IMG/VR virus record: IMGVR_UViG_3300020401_000069
Span: 1-28,567 of that record
Direction: 5' to 3' (one strand)
Length of the DNA: 28,567 bases
From: a virus
This document shows positions 22,056 through 28,567 of this stretch, one piece after another. The notes below the pieces were generated by a model. That model was not told where the DNA came from. It saw only the letters and a program-made list of their open reading frames with translations, and ran no database searches. Position 1 is the first letter of the stretch. Every line of letters begins with the position of its first letter. The translations under genes were made by a program, and so were the position numbers.

Positions 22056-22868
22056 ATGCAAACACAAGAACGTCCACCAGTAAGATTCGCAGGCTTACAG
22101 ATGCCTGTAACACAGGAATTACATAAAAATAAAGAAGTAATTTCTGATTGTTTAGATTGGTGTAAAGAAAATAAAGTAAATTGGTTAATTACTCCTGAAG
22201 GATCTCTTACAGGATATTTTCCTAATTTTGATTTAGTTGCAGAAGGTGGCGTTACAGGAATACAATCAGCGGCAACAGAACTTGTTGGAAAAGCACAAGG
22301 TCTTGGAATTGGATTAGCATTAGGCACACTTTGGGTAGACGTAGAACATAGAGGCGCTATAAGAAAAAATCAAATAAGGTATTATGATCCAGAAGGATTA
22401 TTTTTAGGTGCAACAAATAAGCAATACATTGTAGGAGGTCAAGATAGTCCTAGTAGTAGTTGGGATCAAGTATTAGCAGACCCACCAGGAACTATAAAAA
22501 CACATTATTGTAATGGTATTAGAACAACCGGAATGATTTGTAATGATTTTTGGGGAAATGGATTTAGGTTCAATGCTCCATCTTTACCAATGTTAGCAAG
22601 TATGCATAATGTAGAACTAATTTTACACAGCACAAACGGAGATAGAGGTAACGATCAAGATGAGATTTGGATGGAATGGCATGACATACATCTAAGAATG
22701 ATGAGTTTACAATACGGCATACCTATTATCACTGTTGATAGTTGTTGCGACAAGTACGGTAATAGACATGATTTACCTACAAGTAGTCCAAGCGGAGTAG
22801 TTATTAACGGCAAATGGGAAGTACAAATGCCAAGAACCGGAACTCAGATGTTCTACTGGGATTTCTAA
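22056..22868 (+). CDS. Nitrilase-superfamily amidohydrolase
   Basis: A 270-aa carbon-nitrogen hydrolase. The Glu-Lys-Cys triad is readable: E48 in 'LITPEGSLTGY', K122 in 'ATNKQYIVGG' and C162 in 'GMICNDFWG'. The N-terminal strand 'VRFAGLQMPVTQ' and the final 'SSPSGVVINGKW' strand fit the family, and 270 aa is its usual length. These enzymes hydrolyse amides, nitriles or carbamoyl-amides in the cytosol; the substrate cannot be read here. A phage copy is unusual. It begins a cassette with a glycosyltransferase, an SGNH-like protein and a carbamoyltransferase, so a nitrogen-bearing sugar or metabolite is a reasonable guess. No Shine-Dalgarno is visible at ATG 22056. The next in-frame ATG (22101) would cut off the first beta-strand. 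Confidence 0.85.
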   Translation: MQTQERPPVRFAGLQMPVTQELHKNKEVISDCLDWCKENKVNWLITPEGSLTGYFPNFDLVAEGGVTGIQSAATELVGKAQGLGIGLALGTLWVDVEHRGAIRKNQIRYYDPEGLFLGATNKQYIVGGQDSPSSSWDQVLADPPGTIKTHYCNGIRTTGMICNDFWGNGFRFNAPSLPMLASMHNVELILHSTNGDRGNDQDEIWMEWHDIHLRMMSLQYGIPIITVDSCCDKYGNRHDLPTSSPSGVVINGKWEVQMPRTGTQMFYWDF

Positions 22869-22871
22869 ATA
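22864..22871 (+). promoter_or_regulatory. Weak late-promoter-like site (TCTAAATA)
   Basis: TCTAAATA overlaps the stop codon of the amidohydrolase gene and lies 29 nt before the ATG at 22901. It keeps the TAAATA core but not the first bases, so it is only tentative. Confidence 0.3.
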
Positions 22872-22900
22872 AGTATCTATATCAAAGGAAATATTAACAA

Positions 22901-23866
22901 ATGACAGATAAAAGAAGTACAGCAATTTTTATTAATGGTGGAGCAGGAAGGACAATATCAAGCATTCCAGCATTAGAAAAATTTAGAGAAGAAAATCCAG
23001 ACGATGATTTTGTAATTGTTTGCGAAGGCGGAACGGATTTTTATAAAGGACATCCTGATCTTTTTAACAGGACATATGATGTTTGGCATAAAAATTTATT
23101 CCAAGATAAATTAAAAGATAGAAATTTATTAACACCTGAACCATATAGAGTCTGGGAATATTACAATCAAAAGTGTAACCTACATGAAGCATATGATATT
23201 GCTATTAATAATAAAGGTGTAAGAGAACTTCCTAAACCTACTATTAAATTATCCATGCAAGAAAAAATGACAGGTAAGAAACTTATTGATGAAGTAAAAC
23301 AAAAAACAGGTAAAGATAAAATTATTGTATTCCAATCCTTTGGTAGAGGTACTATAAACGACAATGGCATCATCGGAGATCCATCAGGAAGAAGTTTTGA
23401 AGCAGAGAACACTGTCAATCTCGTAAACAAACTTTCTAAACACTTTGGTGTAATCTTCATGAGTGAAATCGCTATTGAATTTCAAAAGCACGGAGTAAAA
23501 GAACCAATTGCAATACCACAAAACATTGAATTACGTTTCTGGTTAGGTATTATAAATGAAGCAGATTATTTCTTAGGTTGCGATAGTGTAGGACAACATA
23601 TGGCTTATGCATTAGAAAAACCTGCAACAGTAGTAGTTGGAAGTACATTTAAAGAAAATATTTCTTACCCAGATACAAAAAACTTTGATGTATTAGATAT
23701 GGGTGAAGGTGCTAGAGTCTACAGTCCAATAAGAATAACAATGGACGAATTATCAGACAGAACTAATGAAGGTATTATGTGGATGAATGATAAGATAGAA
23801 GAAGTAATTGTTGAAAGTTGCTTGAAAGGTGCTGGACTCAAGAAGGATGACAAAAAGAAAAAGTAG
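22901..23866 (+). CDS. GT9-like (heptosyltransferase-type) glycosyltransferase
   Basis: A 321-aa GT-B-type protein. The N-terminal domain opens with 'AIFINGGAGRTISSIPALEKF', which corresponds to the 'GDxxxSxPxLxxL' start of ADP-heptose:LPS heptosyltransferases (GT9). 'YFLGCDSVGQHMAYAL' followed by 'PATVVVGST' matches the C-terminal donor-site block (DSGxxHxAxAxxxPxVxxxG). The length fits the family. It would transfer a sugar from a nucleotide donor to a glycan or protein; donor and acceptor are unknown. The C-terminus is very Lys-rich ('KKDDKKKK'), which may help association with membrane or acidic partners. AAAGGAA precedes the ATG. The end overlaps the next gene. With the carbamoyltransferase it suggests a glycan-decorating pathway. 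Confidence 0.75.
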   Translation: MTDKRSTAIFINGGAGRTISSIPALEKFREENPDDDFVIVCEGGTDFYKGHPDLFNRTYDVWHKNLFQDKLKDRNLLTPEPYRVWEYYNQKCNLHEAYDIAINNKGVRELPKPTIKLSMQEKMTGKKLIDEVKQKTGKDKIIVFQSFGRGTINDNGIIGDPSGRSFEAENTVNLVNKLSKHFGVIFMSEIAIEFQKHGVKEPIAIPQNIELRFWLGIINEADYFLGCDSVGQHMAYALEKPATVVVGSTFKENISYPDTKNFDVLDMGEGARVYSPIRITMDELSDRTNEGIMWMNDKIEEVIVESCLKGAGLKKDDKKKK

Positions 23867-24746
23867 ACTTTTCGTTTTTGGTTGTAGTTTTACAATGTAT
23901 GCGTGGCCAACGTATGCAGATTTCTTAGGATACGAATTCGATCATTATGAGAACTGGGGATTTCCTGGTTTAGGTAACCGTGCGATAGCAGAAAGAGTTG
24001 CCGAGTGTCACATAAAAAATAACTTTACAGAAGATGATACAGTAATTGTGCAGTGGAGTACGCACATAAGAAATGACTGGCACACGTTTAAAAGAAGTAA
24101 CCTACAACGCGGAGATGCAATTAGAAATACAGAAGATATCGGTTGGAAAACAAAAGGTAGTATTTTTAATTACATGAATAGAGAAAATTGTTATGATGAT
24201 AAATGGATAGAAACTTTTTGGGACGAACATAGTTATTTCATGCATGGACAAAATGCAATAATACTTACGCAAGGATTATTAGAAAGTACACATTGCACTT
24301 ATAGAATGTTAAGCATAGGTGATATGGAAAAGTTAGGAACAGATATGCCTGACTTTCCTGGCTTTGGAGAAACAACACAAAAAGAAGTTGATGTGTACAA
24401 AGACAAAACAGAATTACAAGTATATAAAAACATAGATAAATCTAAATGGTTAGAACCTTTAGGTTTGTTTGCGTGGAAAAATAAAGAACAACAATACACT
24501 TTTTATGACCCTAACACTAAAAAAGATTGGGTAGAAATGCACCCAAGTCATTGGCAACATTACAAATATTTAAATGAAGTGGTGCGTCCAAGTTTGGGTC
24601 TTAAAGACAAAAATAACGATAAACAAGTTAGTACACTTAATACTTTAGATAAACTTAAAGATGAAAATAAGGACCTTTTAAGTTTTGAAAAAGGTATATT
24701 AGATAACATTGTAGAATATAAGCATATAGGATATTTAGGATTTTAA
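23847..24746 (+). CDS. SGNH-hydrolase-like protein
   Basis: About 299 aa from ATG 23847 (overlap of 20 nt with the previous gene). A GTG six codons upstream (23829) is possible, but homologous sequence starts only after the ATG. 'LFVFGCSFTMY' gives the Ser of block I (G-x-S). 'NWGFPGLGN' fits the Gly of block II. 'VQWSTHIRND' takes the place of block III. 'MHPSHWQHYKYL' resembles the block V His region, with His rather than the usual Asp before HP. The family includes esterases, lipases and carbohydrate O-acetyl-modifying enzymes. With the Asp/Asn positions altered, activity is uncertain. Context suggests glycan O-acyl editing. One nt separates it from the carbamoyltransferase. Confidence 0.62.
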   Translation: MTKRKSRLFVFGCSFTMYAWPTYADFLGYEFDHYENWGFPGLGNRAIAERVAECHIKNNFTEDDTVIVQWSTHIRNDWHTFKRSNLQRGDAIRNTEDIGWKTKGSIFNYMNRENCYDDKWIETFWDEHSYFMHGQNAIILTQGLLESTHCTYRMLSIGDMEKLGTDMPDFPGFGETTQKEVDVYKDKTELQVYKNIDKSKWLEPLGLFAWKNKEQQYTFYDPNTKKDWVEMHPSHWQHYKYLNEVVRPSLGLKDKNNDKQVSTLNTLDKLKDENKDLLSFEKGILDNIVEYKHIGYLGF

Positions 24747-24747
24747 T

Positions 24748-26562
24748 ATGAAAAAACCAAGTCAGTGGATAGCCGCAATAGCCAGAGGACATAACGCAGG
24801 AGTGTGTTTACTTAAAGATGGTAAGGTTGTGTTTTCTATAGAAGAAGAAAGATTAAGCAGACACAAATATGATGGTGGTCCATATGCTTCTATGATGAAG
24901 ATTTTAGATTACACAGATAAACTAGACTATCTTGTAATTGCACATACACAAAGTTTAGATGCAACAGCAGGCAGAGTAGACTTTACCGGAGATGATGTGT
25001 ACACTGGATTAGCACGTAAGATGGGATTAATAGATCGTAATCCTAAATTACTTCCTAAACATCCACAGGTTGTTGACCTAAGTTACTTCCATCACAAGTT
25101 ACACGCCGCTTTAAGTTTTTACAACAGTGGATTTGAAGATGCAGTAGCGGTTATTGTTGATGGAGCAGGAACCTTCTTTAGTGCAAACATGGGAGGTGAT
25201 CCAAACAATAACACTACACTATGGGAAACAGAAACTATTTTTGACTGCGAATATCCTGTAGACTTTAAAACTTTATATAAACATTTAGGAACCACAGGTC
25301 CTTTACTTGGCGCAGAATATCAAAACTTTAGTGGAGACTTTTTTGCAGAAAAAGATAATGTTCCTGAAATTGTAATCAGTGAAACAGCAGGGATAGTAAA
25401 AACTTATGAAGCAGTTACAGACTATTGTGGATTTAGTTTCATCGAAGCAGGAAAAACTATGGGATTATTTCCTTATGGTGAACATCCAAAAGAAGTTCCA
25501 GCATTGTTTACAAAAGGACAAACACATCCTTTAAGTGATAGAAATGTTATCATTCCAACTTATCCAAATGGAGCACTTGTAAATAGAAATTATTTTGAAT
25601 TTTTAAGAGATAGACAAGATCAAGAAGAAGATGTTACAAAATTAAAGAATAGAAGAGATATGGCTTATGCTGTACAAACACAAACACAAGAACAAGTTAC
25701 AAATTTAATTAGAAAAGCAGTAGCAATGACAGGTAAAAAGAATGTTGTGTTAAGCGGAGGATATGGACTTAACTGTGTTGCAAATTATCATTACCTAGAA
25801 GCATTAAGAAATGAAGGTATTAATTTATATGTTGAACCTGTAAGCAATGATGCAGGAACGGCCATGGGTGCGGCATTACTACAATATAGAACAATCACAA
25901 GAGATAGAACAATAAATGATCAAGTTGATACACTTTACAACGGTCCTACATACGAATATAATGAAAATCAGTTTAAAGAATTAGCAGAGAAGTATGAAGC
26001 AAAAATAGATGACGAAATAGACAACGATTCTATTGTAGAATTGTTAAGAAATAAAAACATTGTTGCTATTTTCCAAGGCGGAAGTGAAAATGGGCCTAGA
26101 GCATTAGGAAATAGAAGTTTATTATTTGATCCTAGTTACAAAGACGGCAAAGATTATGTTAACAAAGTAAAACGTAGAGAATATTTTAGACCTTTTGCAG
26201 GAACTATATTAGAAGAAGATGTGCATGAATGGTTTGATTTGCGAGGTATGAAAAGTTCACCTACAATGATGTATGCTGTAAACTGTCAACCCGGTATTGC
26301 TGAAAAGATTCCAAGCATTATTCACGTTGATGGAACTTGCAGAATACAAACTGTTAATGAAAAACAGAACAAAAATTACTATGATTTAATCAAAGCATTC
26401 AAGGAAAAAACAGGACTTCCAATAGTATTCAACACTTCCTTTAATTTAGGTGGAGATCCACTGGTAGAAACACTGGAAGATGCACTACATACCCTAGCAA
26501 AAAGCGACATAGAATACCTATATTTGCCTGAATACAAGACATTGTTTACAATTTCTAACTAG
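24748..26562 (+). CDS. Carbamoyltransferase, NodU/CmcH family
   Basis: A full-length 604-aa protein. The N-terminal Kae1-like ASKHA domain shows 'GHNAGVCLLKDGKVVFSIEE' (about 14-33), metal-ligand type His115/His116/His119 in 'FHHKLHAAL', 'VDGAGT' (138-142), 'LSGGYGLNCVAN' (about 335) and 'SNDAGTAMGAAL' (about 366). The C-terminal YrdC-like part has 'GSENGPRALGNRSLLFDP' (about 445), 'KRREYFRPFAG' and 'FNTSFNLGGDPLVETLEDAL' (about 561). These are the family's diagnostic blocks, so it is probably active. The family moves a carbamoyl group from carbamoyl phosphate, via carbamoyl-AMP, onto a hydroxyl, often of a sugar. Co-directional and nearly overlapping with the SGNH-like and GT9-like genes, it may carbamoylate a sugar on the virion or host envelope. 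Its acceptor is unknown. Confidence 0.92.
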   Translation: MKKPSQWIAAIARGHNAGVCLLKDGKVVFSIEEERLSRHKYDGGPYASMMKILDYTDKLDYLVIAHTQSLDATAGRVDFTGDDVYTGLARKMGLIDRNPKLLPKHPQVVDLSYFHHKLHAALSFYNSGFEDAVAVIVDGAGTFFSANMGGDPNNNTTLWETETIFDCEYPVDFKTLYKHLGTTGPLLGAEYQNFSGDFFAEKDNVPEIVISETAGIVKTYEAVTDYCGFSFIEAGKTMGLFPYGEHPKEVPALFTKGQTHPLSDRNVIIPTYPNGALVNRNYFEFLRDRQDQEEDVTKLKNRRDMAYAVQTQTQEQVTNLIRKAVAMTGKKNVVLSGGYGLNCVANYHYLEALRNEGINLYVEPVSNDAGTAMGAALLQYRTITRDRTINDQVDTLYNGPTYEYNENQFKELAEKYEAKIDDEIDNDSIVELLRNKNIVAIFQGGSENGPRALGNRSLLFDPSYKDGKDYVNKVKRREYFRPFAGTILEEDVHEWFDLRGMKSSPTMMYAVNCQPGIAEKIPSIIHVDGTCRIQTVNEKQNKNYYDLIKAFKEKTGLPIVFNTSFNLGGDPLVETLEDALHTLAKSDIEYLYLPEYKTLFTISN

Positions 26563-26573
26563 ACTGCTTTTCC

Positions 26574-26581
26574 GATAAATA
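26574..26581 (+). promoter_or_regulatory. T4-type late promoter (GATAAATA)
   Basis: GATAAATA in the 38-nt gap after the carbamoyltransferase, 19 nt before the ATG at 26601. It restarts late structural transcription after the enzyme cassette. Confidence 0.72.
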
Positions 26582-26600
26582 CATACATAAAGGGGTATAA

Positions 26601-27020
26601 ATGTTTAGTTTAGATAAGTTTTTCGGCAAGGGTACTAAAGGTACTGTTTTACTTAAAAATGGTACAAATTTTAGTTATCACGGTCCCTGGAAAAAAGTTA
26701 CACAAAACACTGAAGTAGATAGATTCTTAGTTAATGATTTTTGTGCCGCAGAGTACACAATAGTCGTTGATTTATCATCTAGTGCAAAAGAAATAATTAA
26801 AGCATTGGTAGTAGCAGGACCAAACGAAGCAAATGTTACTATATATGGTAGATCAAACCTTAATCAAGACCTACTTACGTTGACTGCAACTGTAAGTGAC
26901 TCAACAGTAACACTCATTGCTAATGCACATACATCATCTGATAGTGCAGAGTTGCGTGGATCTAAAATTATATTTTCAGCAAATTACTATCAAAACCAAA
27001 ATATACCAGTAGCAGGGTGA
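26601..27020 (+). CDS. Small virion structural protein
   Basis: A 139-aa beta-rich protein with 'FLVNDFCAAEYTIVVDLSS', 'IIKALVVAGPNEANVTIYGR' and 'GSKIIFSANYY' blocks. This pattern recurs in structural genes of marine T4-like phages near fibres. No enzyme motif is present. AAGGGG is well placed before the ATG. Own late promoters lie before it and before the next gene, so it is a single-gene unit. Likely a virion component of unknown location. Confidence 0.75.
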   Translation: MFSLDKFFGKGTKGTVLLKNGTNFSYHGPWKKVTQNTEVDRFLVNDFCAAEYTIVVDLSSSAKEIIKALVVAGPNEANVTIYGRSNLNQDLLTLTATVSDSTVTLIANAHTSSDSAELRGSKIIFSANYYQNQNIPVAG

Positions 27021-27030
27021 AACAGATTCA

Positions 27031-27038
27031 GATAAATA
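27031..27038 (+). promoter_or_regulatory. T4-type late promoter (GATAAATA)
   Basis: GATAAATA lies 21 nt before the ATG at 27060 in the 39-nt gap between structural genes. Confidence 0.72.
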
Positions 27039-27059
27039 TGAATAGTTGGAGAGAAACAC

Positions 27060-28100
27060 ATGGCAATTAATTATAATCCTTTTGAATCAGATTACGGTTT
27101 TAAGAGTCCGGGTTTCTCTGTAGACATTGATGGTAACGTTACCCTTAGAAGTGTAACTTATACACTTGAACAAGAAGAAGCGGCAGTTGATAATCAGTAC
27201 ATTGTAAGACAATTAGGTGCAATCCCTTCAGCAGAATTTACCATGGACGAGCAATACGTTGATGGAACGCAAGTATTAGCAAACAATCCAACACTTACTT
27301 TAACAAGAGGAACAACTTATTCATTTAAGTTAATGACTTTACCCCAACTAACATTCAGTTTATTCTTTAAAACTGATGACAATCCTGTTGTTAATTTAAG
27401 TGGTATTGGAAATTGTGCATATTACAACGATGGTGTAAGCCACACAACAAGTGGTACACCACCAGTTACAACCACAGGCGAACAAGCACAAACAAAAGCA
27501 AATGATGTTGTAACTATAAATTTAAGTCCAACTGCACCTGCACAGATTTATTATGGCAATGCAGACGGTAGTGTGTTTGGAACTATTAATACAGTTGACC
27601 CTACTATTACTGGTGTAGGTAGTTTTAGCAGTTTATTAGTTACAGGTGACGTGACTATGCAAGGACAAGATGCAGATTTAGTGTTTGCACCACAAGGTGC
27701 TTATGGTACAGTAACCATAAATCCAGCAGGTGAAGGAAATATGAGCAACATGAATGTTAATGCACTTACTATGACAGCAAGTGAAAATGTAACATTTAAT
27801 GGTGCAAATGCAAATTTAATACTAGCACCAACAGGAACGGGTGCAATTACCTTAACAAGTGCGGCGGCAGGTTCTATAAACAACATGGCAATAGGACAAA
27901 CTACACCTAAAGACGGATCATTTGTAAACTTAAATGCCAGTTCTGGGTTAAATAACACTGTAATCGGAGATGTAACACCAAAGAATGCAACGTTTACATC
28001 TGCGGTTTCACAAGCGACTCCAAGCACGGAGTTACAGGTAACAAACAAAAAGTATGTAGACAGTAAGGCAACTGCACTTGCGATTGCGTTAGGAGTATAA
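27060..28100 (+). CDS. Tail-fibre protein with degenerate cupredoxin-like domain
   Basis: A 346-aa protein. Residues of about 57-180 resemble the cupredoxin-like domain of the protein at 3417: 'PTLTLTRGTTYSF', 'YNDGVS', 'PAQIYYGNADGSVFGTIN' align with 'LYLQRGFTYVF', 'YTDGVS', 'NTLYYQCTAHPNMGNTIN'. All candidate copper ligands are lost. The second half is fibre-shaft sequence with repeated 'NxNLILAPTGTGAITL' / 'ADLVFAPQGAYGTVTI' and 'TPKDGSFVNLNAS' / 'TPKNATFTSAVS' units. It ends in 'TNKKYVDSKATALAIALGV', a common fibre C-terminus. GGAGAG precedes the ATG. Probably a fibre or baseplate-linked protein. Confidence 0.8.
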   Translation: MAINYNPFESDYGFKSPGFSVDIDGNVTLRSVTYTLEQEEAAVDNQYIVRQLGAIPSAEFTMDEQYVDGTQVLANNPTLTLTRGTTYSFKLMTLPQLTFSLFFKTDDNPVVNLSGIGNCAYYNDGVSHTTSGTPPVTTTGEQAQTKANDVVTINLSPTAPAQIYYGNADGSVFGTINTVDPTITGVGSFSSLLVTGDVTMQGQDADLVFAPQGAYGTVTINPAGEGNMSNMNVNALTMTASENVTFNGANANLILAPTGTGAITLTSAAAGSINNMAIGQTTPKDGSFVNLNASSGLNNTVIGDVTPKNATFTSAVSQATPSTELQVTNKKYVDSKATALAIALGV

Positions 28101-28106
28101 AAGTAA

Positions 28107-28567
28107 ATGGCTAAAAGAAAACTAAACGAATACGTATTCCAAACAGGTATTCCATTTTCTGATAATAGACGTCCTAATGCGTACTGGTTGATTCAAAACA
28201 ATGTTGAATTTATTAAAGACGAAGTTCGTGCTTACATAAATGATAACATAACTAGATCATCTGCTACACATACATTTTCACCTACTGATGCTACATATGA
28301 TCCAACAACAGGATTTATGGTTGTTACTATTGGATCACATAATTTATTACCAGGTGACCAAGTAAATTTTGCTACAGGTTCTATCACGTTTACCACTGCA
28401 CAAGATGGTGGTGCTACTCAATATGCTTATCCAAGAGCAACAGGCGCCGGTACAACAACAGGTTGGGATCCGTGGTATAATAGACCTGTTGTGATCACAG
28501 CGACAACACCTACACAAATTACTTGTAAAGTTGGAAAGACAGTAAACCAAACTGCACACACTTTTGT
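28107..28567 (+). CDS. Virion/fibre protein, 3' truncated by window end
   Basis: Starts at ATG 28107, after a good AGGAG and 6 nt past the previous stop. The frame is open to the window end (153 codons visible). Residues of about 27-47 ('YWLIQNNVEFIKDEVRAYI') match the helical 'NKxFIxxExxxxI' unit found twice in the 1807-aa fibre. Residues of about 62-153 ('TIGSHNLLPGD', 'TGSITFTTAQDG', 'YPRATG', 'TAHTF') match the beta-module at residues 694-783 of that protein. The same two modules occur in the same order there, so this is a related large virion protein, probably another fibre. The rest is outside the window. Confidence 0.8.
   Translation, partial: MAKRKLNEYVFQTGIPFSDNRRPNAYWLIQNNVEFIKDEVRAYINDNITRSSATHTFSPTDATYDPTTGFMVVTIGSHNLLPGDQVNFATGSITFTTAQDGGATQYAYPRATGAGTTTGWDPWYNRPVVITATTPTQITCKVGKTVNQTAHTF

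Noticed and set aside
23820-23870. Programmed frameshift joining the GT9-like and SGNH-like genes
   Set aside because: The A-rich 'CAAAAAGAAAAAG' stretch could look slippery, but each product is complete in its own family and the overlap is a normal 20-nt stop/start arrangement.
22056-26562. Host chromosome fragment or misassembly
   Set aside because: The enzyme genes share the AT-rich codon use, direction, spacing style and late-promoter-like gaps of the flanking phage genes, so an integral phage cassette is simpler.

Overview
This window looks like part of the tail and tail-fibre region of a large, AT-rich, T4-like marine myovirus of the cyanophage/pelagiphage type. Three things support that: (i) nearly every gene is on the + strand and tightly packed; (ii) the proteins carry module signatures that recur in marine T4-like virion proteins, such as 'TSTDQDGNFRVG', 'VPTQKAIKTYI', 'FYGLRRTDDG' and 'NDGQGDNLRSGAVKINNNF'; (iii) short intergenic gaps repeatedly hold GATAAATA or TATAAATA, the T4 late-promoter -10 element, 19-30 nt before a start codon. 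No capsid, terminase, replication or tRNA gene is visible. The host cannot be read from this sequence. No stretch over 300 bases lacks a gene.

Layout. 1-5256: the end of a large fibre protein (beta-helix end, LamG lectin-like domain, fibre repeats), a small beta-sandwich protein, two paralogous 'FYGLRRTDDG' proteins, and a fibre protein ending in a cupredoxin-like domain with a full set of candidate copper ligands. 5303-17396: two giant paralogous fibre/adhesin proteins (2206 and 1807 aa), each with its own late promoter. Each has eight N-terminal chitin-binding-like (CBM5/12-like) repeats, six of which carry an added Cys-x3-His, then a beta-helix and a shared C-terminal fibre module. The first has also gained three cupredoxin-like domains and an Asp-box beta-propeller. 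17410-21995: two small structural proteins, then three paralogous Gly-rich proteins of 240-246 aa, each with exactly 23 cysteines, alternating with two tail-fibre assembly chaperones. The run ends at a strong intrinsic terminator (22015-22038).

22056-26562 is an enzyme cassette: nitrilase-superfamily amidohydrolase, GT9-like glycosyltransferase, SGNH-like protein and full-length NodU/CmcH carbamoyltransferase. It sits between structural genes and most plausibly modifies a glycan, either on the fibres or on the host surface. 26601-28567 returns to structural genes, each with a late promoter or a good ribosome binding site; the last gene runs off the window.

The most unusual content is a concentration of potential metal- and thiol-binding sites in tail proteins (12 Cys-x3-His repeats, two complete cupredoxin sites, 69 cysteines in three tandem adhesin-like proteins) next to a carbamoylation/glycosylation cassette. 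Individual families are recognised from motifs read by eye; joint function is inference.
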